A DNA stretch of 64,000 bases from Bryopsis sp. KO-2023 (Eukaryota > Chlorophyta > Ulvophyceae > Bryopsidales > Bryopsidaceae), in assembly GCA_030272585.1 (NCBI GenBank), contig BSYQ01000013.1, positions 744,001-808,000 on the forward strand, in the 5' to 3' direction. Position numbers and translations under genes: made by a program. Below the pieces are notes generated by a model. It was not told the DNA's origin. It did no database searches and saw nothing but the letters and a program-made list of their open reading frames with translations. Of the stretch, positions 1-11,145 are shown one piece after another. Position 1 is the first letter of the stretch; the number at the start of each line of letters is the position of its first letter.

Positions 1-230
1 CCTTTTCTTTCACAGAACCCTGAGCCCCTGCATCGATAGACTGTTCCATACCCATTTTTGGACACCAACGCTCGCTGCGAGTTCCAAGTTCTGCAGCATC
101 CACCGTTCAACGGCTTCTGGTTCACATTTGTAGGGTCGCATGTCAGTCATGGGGGCATGATGTGGAAACCTTTGAATTCACCGAACTTGTGAGCGCGCGA
201 GAAGTTCCCAGGATTGTTGCAAGCAAAAAA

Positions 231-2046
231 ATGTCGAAGAGGCCGCCCAACGAACTGCTCAGCGACGGCTTGGAGGAGGCGCCGTTGATGAAAGCATGCC
301 TAGCCGCCTCTAATCTTTTGAACGACCCTGACGAACAGCAGGAGTTCGGTGGGTTTCATATGAATGTGTTTTTGATGTGTGTCGCAAAGCGTTTTCAGGT
401 TCGCTGATTTGAGCACCGTTGCAGTCGATGACCTTCTGTTGGGAGGCGACGCTCGGCAAAAGCTTCGAACGAGAGTTCTTCTGTCCAAAATCAAGCTGGA
501 ACGGACGAAGGTCGTGACTTGTGTTGAACAGAGCGTTTTTGATGTTGGATCCTTAGTCGAAGTCCTCCTCAGTTTGCTTCAGAGAATGTGCTGCAATTCA
601 GGAAAGAGAGAAAGCCACCGGTGCTGCCCATGCGGCTCGTCTTGAACTACAGAAACACAATCGCAGGATCCGCGCTAAACAAAAGTCGCTACGACTAGGT
701 GCGCACCACGCAAGAGTTTGTAGCAAACTCTTGCGTAATTTGCAGAATTTGGAGTATTCTGCAAACCACACCATGAGTAGTGCTTGAAGTTATGTAACCC
801 AGAGTTAGGCTCTGTGTGCGGATCCAGGAAGGGGTCGACAGGACTTCGGTGTTGCGAGCCATGTCCCGGCGCAGGACGCAAGCCAGTCGCACTCGTCAAG
901 CGAAGAAACGACACAAGTGAAGTCGAATAACTGGCGTGCACTAGCTTGGAGGTTTTTGTTGATCCTTACAGTCGTGCCGTTTGTATCGCAGGAAACAGAA
1001 AGCACCACATCAACAGAAGGGGGAGGCGTAGAAAGTAGTGAGGCGTCCTCCTCAGAATCAGCGGCATCCAGCACGAGTTCCGATCCCGACACTGAAAGGC
1101 ACTCAAGGTGCGCTGTGTATGAGTTTGTCGGGGGTCAAAAACAAAGCTTCAGCAGTAGAAAGAACTCTTTTCACAGAGGACGATCACGTGTGCTCGCGCA
1201 GGCGATCATCCAAACAGCTTGAGGCTGGTACCAGCTTGACAAAGTACGTCGCTTCGATCAAACGAAACATCCCTCGCCTCGAAAAGTCTTTGAGACGCAA
1301 AAAAGACGATTTGCAGCGAAACAAGGCCCAGCTTTCGCACAAAGGGAGGAAGTCCAATAGCAGAGACTCACGGGTGTGTTTATTGAAACCTTGTTGTCGG
1401 ATCCGATAACGTCTTTACAGTGGGGTGTCGTCGCAAAGTTCTCGGAGTGCCTCTGCCGTCCTGTGATATCGTGTGAAAAAGGCATGTTTGAAAAAGGTCA
1501 CGAGACTGGTGGTCCCAGTGGATGGAAACTTTGCACCACGCAGACATTTAGAGAGTTTGCCTTGGATAACAAGCGCTGTCGTGTGTGCTCCGCAGGACTC
1601 TGCCCAGAGGTCGAATGCAAGGCTATGGCGCCTAGATTCACCCTCTGCAAGCTCCCCTGTCGTGAGCATCGCTGAAGTCTCGAAAATTCTCGGCAAGCAA
1701 CTGCTCATTGAGGTCGTTGACGAATTGATGTACCAGGTAACAGTTGCAGAACCCCGGTTGTGTTGATTCCACAGCGACATAAATAGCAACTGTGGAAAGG
1801 AGTAATTCAGTTGGGTAGTTGTTGTGGAGTTTGTACAGTTAGGACTCTAGGTTGTGATATTTTAAGGGACTTTGGTTGGAACAGGGGTCGCACTTTTTAC
1901 AGTGTAAAAATATAATTCAACACAACGTTTTGCAACACTGTTTATTATCGTGCCAGGAAGCCGAAGATATTCAAGCCCTGCATGAGGCGTCGAAAGAGTT
2001 TGCTGTGAAGCTCCTCAAGAAGGCGATCAATCCTTTTAAAAAATAG
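231..2046 (+). CDS. Multi-exon gene, lysine-rich partly coiled-coil protein of unknown function
   Basis: A chain of short open exons on the plus strand. The best start is the ATG at 231 in an A-rich context (protein begins MSKRPPNELLSDGLEEAP). Two introns fit in phase: 353-398 and 511-556, each 46 nt and ending in CAG or TAG. The third exon (557 to about 695) encodes a charged helix with EREKATGAAHAARLELQKHN. Later exons carry a Ser/Glu-rich acidic stretch (about 970-1107), a basic coiled coil (about 1160-1373) and a final exon (about 1958-2046) ending LLKKAINPFKK then TAG. I could not make every middle junction agree in phase, so the model from 700 to 1957 is provisional. I do not recognise the family. 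The last exon (ALHEASKEFAVKLL) faintly recalls the second histone-fold helix of H3, which I treat only as a lead. Confidence 0.5.
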
Positions 2047-2683
2047 CATTCTGATCAAAAAAGAGCCCTGATTTTGCTATTTTCACAAGTCTGGATACAA
2101 TCTTTTATGTTCAAGATTGGATGGGTACATCTGCCTTTTTACGAATCAGCACTGGGAATGAAAGCACCTCAGCTCTATCGTTTAACACGGTGTAATTTTT
2201 ATTTTATTTTATATTTTACATGTATATATATTTTTTTAACCATCACAACATATTCCTCCCTTGAGATACTGCAATTTCTGAAGCAGGTTGTCATGAGAGT
2301 CAATTTCTGAGTTTTTGTTCCAACCAAGAGCCACAATGTGTCCATTCCCAAGAGTTTCAAGGTTGGACTTCCAGCCAATCAGCATTCCACTTCAGGCATT
2401 CTGCTCAACAAGCTTCCAAGCGACTCGGAGAAAATTAAAACAAAACGAGACAGGGATGGAGGTGACGAGACTTTGGGTGGGAAGGGAAATTCTCGTTCAT
2501 TTTTTTTGTGGGTTGCATCGTACGACACCAGATCCCCCACCACGACAGATCTCTGTGCATCGTGCAACAGAGCCAGCAATCGTTCTTCACCCCCATATCC
2601 AGCACCTTCACAGCCCGACACCTTGCGTTTTGTTCCTGTTGCACGCGCCACCTACTCCGTTTGCTCTTCGTCTCGTCACTAAA

Positions 2684-3248
2684 ATGGCCTCCATGTTGAG
2701 CTCTGCCCCTCGTGTCGGACTCCTGTCCAAGGTCGACAACAGGAAAGCCGTGAGGGCTTCTTCCAGGGGAACCCGTCAGGTCCGTAGCTCAATGTGTCGC
2801 AGTATCGATGAGGTTGTGTTCGTTAAGAAATGAAGGAAGGATCTCCTCGTGGCCGTCACCGCGGAAGGGATAACACTTGACGCCTTGATACTGGAACGTG
2901 CACTTCGTGCTAAAGATCTCCAAACGCGTGGTTCTGTAACAACAGGTCACCCGCGCCGCGTTCGAGACCCAGTTGGTGATGTCCGCTGCCAACGCTACCT
3001 GCTTGGCCCTCGGGCGATGGGCTTTCTTGCCTTTCCAGAGGCAATGCGTGGAGCGCGCTGGCCTCCCCACCCAGAACGGCGTTTCCCACGCCGAAGCTGG
3101 TGACTTCCGTGCCCAGGAGGCCGCTTTCATCACCAGCACTAACGATCCAGCCGGGTTCACCCTGGTGGACGTTCTCATGTGGGGATCCGTCGGCCATGTG
3201 TTGGGTTTCATCATTCTGGCCACCAATGCTTCCTTGAGGGTTGGTTAA
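2684..3248 (+). CDS. psaK: Photosystem I reaction centre subunit PsaK, plastid-targeted
   Basis: Two exons, 2684-2779 and 2946-3248, are joined in phase 0 across a 166-nt GT-AG intron (GTCCGT donor, ACAACAG acceptor) and give 132 residues. The first 32 residues are rich in Ser, Ala and Arg and lack acidic residues until late, as in a chloroplast transit peptide. The mature part has two hydrophobic helices. The second follows the signature TNDPAGFTLVDVLMWGSVGH, which matches the conserved PsaK segment around NDPAGFT-VDVLA-G--GH. PsaK sits at the edge of photosystem I, where it binds chlorophyll and contacts LHCI. Length is usual for the eukaryotic protein. The donor is weaker than consensus. 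The related subunit PsaG is less likely because the NDPAGFT motif is typical of PsaK. Nuclear coding points to the green lineage. Confidence 0.93.
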
Positions 3249-4517
3249 GTCGATCATTTGGGAGCAACAAAAATTTGAAGCTGTGAGGGATCCTACAATA
3301 GGAAAGGCATTGCTGAAATTCTCCTGTCTGCCAAAAAAACGATACGGTGGGGCAGGGATCGTATGCGATGGGAACTGGATTCTGTGTGGTTGAAAGAAAA
3401 TCATGCTTCTCAGTTTTGGACGAAAAAAGAAAAGGGAGGAAAAAAAAGGAGAGGATATATCAGTGGGGTGGTGGGGAGTTGGAATCCATGCTTTGAAATT
3501 TTGGGGGAGAGCCGATTTTGGGCTGTTATCCTGACAATATTGAGTGTAAAACAAGCGGGGCAGAAAATTTTCTGAGATTCAAAAATTGGTGGTGTGCCTT
3601 GGAGGCAGTTAAAGGTCCGAATTATGTGGAAAGAGGTGCCACAAAAGTGACAGTACTTGAAGAAACCACAAACCAGAGCTCGTGAGATGAGAACTGGCTT
3701 CGGTGTTCCATGCGTGGCTTGTGTTTGTGGAAAAATGAAAAATAGTTCCAACTGTAGGGAAGCCTAACATGGAAAAACCTTGAGCATGCACAGGGCTGGA
3801 CGTGTAGTCTCGTACCAAAGGGTGACAGTCACTTTGAGGTCTTGCACATGTGGCAGCAAACTTTTAAGCAAGAGTACCAGCTCAGAGAAAGCAGCAATGT
3901 CTACAAAGGAATATAAACAGCAGGAAAGACCCAGCAATGAGAAGTGCAAAGGACTCGATGACAAGAACAGTCGTAGACACATGATTTCGCATGCCGACAG
4001 AAGCGTTGGCGCTGCATTTTAGAAGTCGGGAGGAAAAAACACAAAAAGATCTGGGTAGAAACTTGTGCATTTTTTCCTCATATTTGGGCGTTGGATACTC
4101 CCCTTTAAAGTTCACTTTTGGGTAAATCAAAATTCACGCACAAAGAAACAGCCACAGTCCGCAGCAGAGCGCTTGTTGACTTTTTCCAACGGGGGTGGTC
4201 GTAATCCAAAGAAGAGCGACCACGCCCCGGTCTACTTTGTTGGCTTTTCGTGTTGAGGAGTCGTGAGTTGACACTTGCAACTTGAGGGGGGACTCTCACA
4301 GATCCATTCTCGCTCCAAGGAGAAAACCCTGCACATCATCCACCGACACATTGTGGTCGGCGCCACAGAGATTGTTCCCGAATCCGATTGTTTTCCACCG
4401 ACTGCTCAATTTCGAATCGACGCTGCGACGACGCTGGATTGTCGTCGCGTGCTTTGACGGAAACGTCGGTTGATCGGTTTGCTCATCGCACTTTTCAGCC
4501 AGGACGTTCTCTGCACT
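3249..4517 (+). other. Intergenic region between psaK and the F-box gene
   Basis: I see no convincing gene. Open frames here are short, lack splice partners on either strand and have no recognisable motif. The first part should hold the psaK 3' untranslated region. The last 250 bases before 4518 are rich in CG and lack long T tracts, which fits a promoter and leader of the F-box gene, but no TATA box is obvious. Confidence 0.5.
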
Positions 4518-6005
4518 ATGGCAACGGAGGCAATACCGCGCTGTTTCGATGATCTGCCAGGGCACGTGGTGCTGCGGATGTTAAGGTGACCAAGCTCTGT
4601 GTTTGTATTGCCGCCAAGCGGGGGAAAAGTGAGCGTGTTCGAACACACACACACACCGCGTCATCCTAACCCTGCCCCTCCAAAACAGATCTGCTCAATG
4701 GCGAGCGCAACACACACCCTCCCAAACCAATGCATCCTCTTTGGGGCAGCGAACGCCTGCTGGGCTTGTTTGTCCGTTGTCAAGCTTCGACTGACGCCTT
4801 CGTCTTGTGTTTGGCGAAGTTTCCTCACCCCCAAGGATCTCGCCAACGTTTCGTTGCAGGTGATACACCCCACGTGTTGGCACGTTACGCGACAACATAC
4901 ATTTCCATCTCGGTGAAATGATGGTGTTTGTGCTCGACAGAGCCAACGCTTCTACGAACTCACCTCCGATGAGAGGCTGTGGGAAGACCTTTATTGCCGC
5001 CGGTAAAGCGCCTGCTGGTCACTCACTGAGCAGTCCATTCCACAAGCTGTCGAACGCGCAATAGTCGTTTAGTGTTGTTCTTCATTTTTGACTGTTTCCT
5101 GTGGCCAGATGGCAGGACTCGAGAATTGGGAAACCTTCCGAGAGCTGGAAGAAGGCCTACAGGTTGGCCTCTGAGAACTCCATCCTTGTCTCTTTTTTTC
5201 TTCTTGGGGCTCGACATTGAGCCTATTTTTTTTGCTGATAGGATCCGCCAGTCCCTTCCTGAGAGACTGTTGGTGTCGGCGACTAAAATCCACGACCTGA
5301 GGGAACGCAGCGCTCTGATGGAATTGAATTCCTCCACCACATCTTTCCAGAAGGCAATGGAGGTACACCCATACCAGCCTGGGAGCGCTTGGTCAGATTT
5401 CCAGCGACAGACTTTTTGCATCCAACCCCCGTGAATAGGATTGAGAATAAGTACGTAGTTGCTGATTACCTCTTTTGCGCACACCCTCTTCTCAGTTGCT
5501 GTTCCCAATAGTTACTGCACTGAAGAGGAGCACGACCTTTAAGCTTTCGCTTCAGTACAAACAGCTCGCCGACGACCTGGAGTGGTGGATCAGCAATAGA
5601 CCCCAGGTGGAGACGCCCGCCGCCATTCATCCCGACACCTCAATAATCTGAAAAAAAAAAGAAAAAGGAGCTTCGTATTCCGCTTCCCTCTGACCCGTTC
5701 TTTTCTTTGTCCAGGCTGTGCAAAACTGCTTGCGATCACTGCAGGAGAGTCTGGAGTATTACAACAACGGTGGTTTTCGCTCCACCGATGAGGTCCTTGG
5801 CGTGAACAGAATCGCTGTGGCGATCAAAGTAGCCGTCACGGTTGTGGAGGGATTGGGTCGCACCTGCCCGTCTCTCATTAAAAACCTGCAAGAACAATTA
5901 CGGTCGATCGAGGAGTCCCTCAGTTCTCTATATCCCTCCGTCGTTGGCCACATGGCGATTCCATCGAGCTTGCAGTTGTTTCGTGATAAGGGCTTCGATT
6001 TCTAG
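4518..6005 (+). CDS. F-box protein, seven exons
   Basis: Exons 4518-4585, 4820-4859, 4941-5002, 5109-5162, 5242-5362, 5496-5606 and 5715-6005 all join in phase at GT-AG sites and give 248 residues. Residues about 8-70 form an F-box: CFDDLPGHVVLRMLSFLTP, then DLANVSL, RLWEDLYCRRW and SWKKAYR, matching the LP-----I---L--L---V-rC---W--L pattern and the usual trailing W-x-K-x-Y segment. F-box proteins bind Skp1 and bring substrates to SCF ubiquitin ligases in cytosol or nucleus. The remainder (about 75-248) is helical with no WD40, Kelch or LRR repeats, so the substrate is unknown. The ATG at 4518 is the first in frame and puts the F-box at the N-terminus. The acceptor at 5495 rather than the nearer AG at 5515 is chosen because only it keeps the frame. 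Confidence 0.85.
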
Positions 6006-9000
6006 CGAAAACGAAAGGAAATCCTTTTACGTTCATCGTTAAAAACGTTGTAACATAGGAACGCGATTTTGAAAACAAAAACAAAAAAAACATCGAGGTA
6101 CATTGTGGATGAGATTTTTTAAAACAGAGCCGACACCTGATTGTAAATTATAAGTTGTGTTTCTTCGGAAGGTCCAAAAGCCAAATCCTGATTTTGTGGG
6201 AGCCCCAAATGTTGATGACTGTGTGAAATTATTGTAAGCCTCGCATCATTGAACAGCAACACAGAAATTGTCATCAAGAAAGGTGAAACTCTGAAAACAT
6301 TCCAGGCTCCAGCCCCACCCTAGCAAAAAAACTATTTCGCGTCTGAAAAACATGGTGGCTGTTTTACGAAGCGCGAAATGAATCTCTTCAAAAATACTGA
6401 TTTTACTAAGAGTCCACGACGATTAAAGTGGATTAATTTTAATCTGCCAGGCCCACCCAGCCCCCCCCCCCCCCATGGTTGCGCCTATGATAGTAGAGGA
6501 GCGCAGAGTAGCGCTTCAATCTGGGAATTTGTCCGAATTCGCGCCCTCGTCGTTCGTCGAACACGTTGTCCGAACGAGGTCCCTGTGGTGGGGCACTTTC
6601 CCGGTCGTGGCGTGTACGATTATGACAAAAAGTGGTATTTAGGAACAAAAAAAAAACACTGATACACACGCACACGATCCTGTATCAATCAAATATATAT
6701 GGAACCAACCATTCCCTGGCTTCACTTTTAATACCTAGGCCCCCCCTCGGTCTCCCACCTCCACGGACAACTAGTCCAACAAGAACTGATTCCAAAAAAT
6801 TCCAGCAGATAATAAAACCTGTTCTATATATTTTTCTCTCGATACCTACTTTGTTGGACTACTGTTCTCCGATCTATCTGTACACTTCGAAGCTTTTTTT
6901 CTCATTTTGTGCCCCCTCGAAGTGTGGGATCGACCACGAAGTCATAATCAAATTCACATCACTATTTTTTAGACCTTGTGATATCGCCCAGGGGAATCCT
7001 CAAGCTTCGCTCATATTCATAATTTTTTGCGCGTATGCCTTCCTCGCAAATTCGCATGTAATTTTCTTGCTCAATGTAAGGCAACGCTGAAAAGTTCTTC
7101 TTTCTCCTGTAAGGCCACCACATGAATTTTTCTGATTTTTATTTTTATTTCAAATTCACCTGAAACATTGCTTTGTTTGTTGGCTTCTATTTCTACAAGG
7201 AGAAAAATTGAACCAAACAGAATACCAAACAGACTTTTCTTTCCTTTTGTTTCTTCTTCTTTTTTGGGGAAGAAACCTTCCATATATATAAGGGTTAGGG
7301 TTATCTGATTTTTATGTGGATCACAAAAAAGAGCAACAACTCACTTGAAGAGCAAAATGTGTTTTTCTGGCGGATGAATAGCATAGTTCGTCCAGCCCCT
7401 CGACATGCTCACTCCAAGCGCTCGCCATTCACTCTTCAACCAGCAAGCAAGCACCCCCACAAACACATGCAAAAAAAAAATCAATATCTCCAATTAGAAA
7501 TAGACTGGGTTTGAACCAGAAGAGCATTTGACAGAAGCAAACGATCATAATTTCTGATCGTTTTTTCCTTTTTCTCTTTTTTCCCTTGGAAAGATGCTGC
7601 AAACAGATTGGAGAGCAGCAGGACAAGCCAAGCCCACCTCATGCAACAGCCGATCCCCAACGTGGTTTTCTCTTGCAAGTTTTTTTGGCAGGATGACGTG
7701 TCTGTTGCAATTACCCGCCAACTCTTCAGAAACAATCCTTCACGCCAATGCTTATCTTTCCGAAAAACCTTGTGGGCTCTGGGGAAAATTTTGGTGTTAT
7801 TCTCGCTGCAACATGTCGCGGTGTGCTCACCGAAACTCAAAATTATCGTCCGCGTAGTAGAAGGAGTAGTCGATGTCATCCCGCAAATCCCTTGCTGCCA
7901 TGATGCCCAGACGGGAAGCGCAAGAAGCTACGAACGAAAGTAAGATCTCGGCCTAGTAGTAGCTTGGAATTCAGTCCTTTTTAAACAGCGTTGATTTTTG
8001 GGACACCAAGAAAGGACCACCTGCTGCTCATCCTTTTCTTTTTTGTTGTGCGTTATATGGGGGATGTGGCGGCGGGAAAAAGATCGGCTCCTGAGATCTC
8101 TGTCTAGACAGGACTGTGCTGCGAGGCTATTGAAACGACGGGGCTGCCCACATCGATCGATACTGTTGAGGTTTTTGTCGTCGAATATCCATGACCAAAG
8201 CAACTGTAAGAAGAGCAACTTGGTTTTTTTGGTGTGGGGAAAACTATTTTCCCCACACAGATTTGTTTATGGACCACCCCACCAACCATTCAAAGCTTAT
8301 GCACATGCAAGTAATTTCCTCAAAAAAAACCAAAAAACTGAGCAACTTCAAAAGAAGACCAGAGGACACTGATGCAAACAAATTTTGCAGTTTTTCAGTT
8401 GCATTGGCTGGACGGGAGGCTGAGCGAGGTGGACCCTCACTGAGCATCGAATTTCCCTATGATTTTCTCTCTCTGTTTTTCTTTTTTTTTTCTCATTGCA
8501 TTTTGCATGGAGAAACAATTGGTTGCAAATATCGAATGTTTGCATGAAACAATTGGCTTCCTGAGGCTTGTCCTCTTCTTGATTTCATGTCCAGCATCAT
8601 GGAGGATGGTGGCTTCTTGCTGGTATCTCTGCGATTCATTCATTATTTTCTTCAGTGCATAACAGCAGTTTGGTTTTCGATGGGCACTCGGTGTGTTATT
8701 TTTTTGGGAGAAATGGAACAGTCAGAGGAAAGCAGGCTGGAACGACTGAAAACAATCACTGATTCTTTGCCAGAGTTGTTTTCTTGAAATGATGGAAGAG
8801 AAAGACATATGTCTGGAGGCCAGAGGTGTGGAAGCGTGACAAATCTCTGAAGAAGCCTTGTTCAACAAAAGAACGGTTTCCAATATTTCCAGTGCACCTC
8901 TCCTCCTATCGATAAATTGATTTGCTTTTTTAAGAAATTACAACCGATAAAATTACATCAACACTGAAAATGCCACTGATCACAACACCCAAGATTGATC

Positions 9001-9524
9001 AGTCAGGTCAAAATGCACCCTGGTGGACTATACATATTCCTAGCCACATAACTCTCCACATCATACGAAAGGGAATAGAAAAAACCCCCAAAAAAACACG
9101 TTCGACCCTCCCATCCTTCTAAAGAAAAAGAGGAGAAAAAAACAGAAACAGCTCCTGACCTTTCCCAAACATCGGCTTCCTTGCAAATTGTCATGAATCT
9201 TCTCCCCAGTTTTTTTTGCCCCCCCCCCCCTCCCCCCTCAAATCTTATACTTCATTTTTCTTATCTCGATCCTCTCTCAAAAACAAAAACAATAATACAC
9301 ACAAACAAAAAAAAGGAAAGCCTCTCAAAAACAAAAACAATAGTACAAAAAAGAAGAAAGCCCTTTCAAAAACGAACTCCCCCCCTTCCCCCCCCAGGGA
9401 AATGGCACCCGGTCCTATTCCTTCACCCTTTCCTGCACAAATTCAACCATCAATTCCACAAAAAGAAAACCAAACTATCCTTTCCTCGTTCCTTTTTAAC
9501 CCCCAAAAAGCACTTGACAGATCA
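6006..9524. other. Gene-poor interval with low-complexity tracts
   Basis: About 3.5 kb without a gene I can support. It holds a C tract near 6462, A-rich and T-rich runs, a short telomere-like AGGGTTAGGGTTA near 7290 and a dispersed repeat copy at about 8182-8470. Around 7590-7960 overlapping frames stay open on both strands, including a plus-strand stretch reading SFTPMLIFPKNLVGSGENF, but no splice partners or family motif appear. The end (9190-9520) is C- and A-rich and probably lies in the 3' flank of the minus-strand gene that ends at 9525. Confidence 0.45.
8104..8475 (+). repeat. Dispersed repeat, copy 1
   Basis: Bases 8182-8475 align by eye with 16922-17175 on the same strand. Shared landmarks are GAAGAGCAACTTGGTTTTTT, a GTGGGGAAAA to TTTTCC inverted pair, and GGCTGGACGGGAGGCTG near the end, with many substitutions and small indels between. 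The two copies are therefore old. The adjacent stretch 8104-8170 resembles, in inverse orientation, the S1-like remnant near 19950 (both contain ATCGATCGAT next to a CGACGG or CCGTCG segment). I cannot tell whether this is a degraded transposon or a duplicated gene fragment. Confidence 0.6.
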
Positions 9525-10794
9525 TCAGTCAGACTCGGGAGTCGATTTCGGTTTCTTTCGATCACCGAGAGTTTCATCCCAAAGACCCTTTTCGACATCG
9601 GCCAGCTCTTTTGATCTTTTCAGTTCCTGCTCCCCGGACTTCATTTCGGCATCAATCATCTCCATCAAGCTGGAGTCTTTCGCATGTCTGTCAGCTTTTT
9701 TGTTCAGAGCTTCGACATTGGAGCCCACCCCACCCATCAATTCAGACAGGGATGTCGACAAATAGGATCCGGAAGCTCGGAGTGCTTTCAGAAGCTCCTT
9801 GTTGCCCTCCAGACTCGCGATCAAAGCGTTAGGTTCCGTCTGAGCCAAGCGTTCAACCTGACAGAAAATTATGGGAAAACCATGAAAACCCCTGAGGAAT
9901 AAATGATGGGAAAATCATGAAAACTCCTGATGAAGAGCAAGGCCAACAGCAGGGTTTAAACCTCACTGTAATGATACTGTCGAAGCGTACAATCACCGTT
10001 CCAGAAATTCAAGCTCTGGATCAGAAAGCTCGGCATATTGCTTGATCAGTGGAAGCTTCCAGCCGCGATGTGTGCGAGTTTGGGAACGTACCTGGACGTG
10101 CAGGATTCCAGCCAGAAACATGAAGGTTGCAAATTGGTTGAGGTCGAATCCGCTCATCAAAAACGGAGTGGAGTAGAGAAATGCCAGCATGAAAAAGGGG
10201 AAGCTGACATCGCAATCCAGCCCAATGAACACCCAAGCCTGAGGTAAACCAGAGAAAAGAATTCGAAATGTGATGACTGATTCAACAAGCAAAGAAATGG
10301 GGGAAGGCGTCCAAATGGGCAAACTGACGATTGCATGGAATCCAGCGCGTTTTATTTTGTTGGTGAAACAGACTATTATTTTTGGGTGTAAAACAAAACA
10401 GTATTGTATTTTCGCCACTCTGCTGCGCCGCCTCGCTCACCACCCAATTGAGAAAAGGAATGCAGCTGACCACCCCAGCGACCGTCCACTTGATCGCGTC
10501 GTCGTCCTTCACGAAGTGGAGACGTTCATTCGGAGCTTCCTCGTGCGTTATCAACGGAATCGAACCGTATGCCAACGCCGTCACGGCCGAACCACCCAGC
10601 AAAGTGTTCATCACCATCCCAAAAGTAGATCCCATCGACGCCAGTTCGCCGACGACCTCGCCGGCGTACGTCGCAACCAGGTTCCGGGACTGATCGTGCA
10701 ACTCGAAGTCGATACTTCGACGTTCGGATCCTTTTCGTCTGCCGAACGCAGGAAATACGGGCGTGAAAGATCCAATCGGGGACGCGATCGACAT
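9525..10794 (-). CDS. Conserved plastid-type integral membrane protein, three exons
   Basis: Minus-strand exons 10794-10441, 10238-10092 and 9857-9525 join in phase 0 (donors GTGAGC and GTACGT, acceptors CTCAG and GTCAG) and give 277 residues. The N-terminus (MSIASPIGSFTPVFPAFGRR) is Ser-, Pro- and Arg-rich, suggesting a plastid transit peptide. A membrane helix follows FVKDDDAIKWTVAGVVSCIP near residue 100, and two more lie in exon 2 around FPFFMLAFLYSTPFLMSGFD and the segment ending ILHVQVERL. The C-terminal 100 residues are charged and helical. From memory the layout resembles small membrane proteins of unknown function in cyanobacteria and plastids, but I cannot name the family. The ATG at 10794 is the first in frame after a stop upstream. 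It is divergent from the CPBP gene, with 351 bp between the two starts. Confidence 0.72.
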
Positions 10795-11145
10795 TCTCAC
10801 CACGGAGCGATGGCAGTCGAAAGAAAACCGCGTTTCAATGCTTGCTGTTAAATTCCTTTCCTCTCGTGCGTTATCGCGTTTCTGGGGTCGACGCCTATTT
10901 CCTCTGGGAACGCGGCCGGACCCAACGCCTCAAGAAAGCCAAAGCGTCAACTCGTGATAGATTAGGAGGAGGGCGTCGTACGATCCAGTTCTTACGTTTC
11001 TGGCAGCAAATCATTCGACGTTCGCGATACGTGATCGGCACTTTTGGAGTGGGCAGAGTATCTGTCCGATTCGCGACGCGAGACGAAAATCGCGATCGCG
11101 CGACGACTCCAGGGACGGTCTCGACTCGCCCCCATATCGAAAGGC
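10795..11145. promoter_or_regulatory. Shared intergenic promoter region of a divergent gene pair
   Basis: The 351 bases separate the start codons of the minus-strand membrane protein (10794) and the plus-strand CPBP protease (11146), both with plastid-like N-termini. The sequence is CG-rich with repeated CGCGA and TCGCG words and lacks a clear TATA box, as is common in bidirectional promoters. This is inferred from position only. Confidence 0.4.

Noticed and set aside
7285-7300. TTAGGG repeats as a telomere or telomere scar
   Set aside because: Only two units, in a gene-poor stretch flanked by ordinary sequence on both sides.
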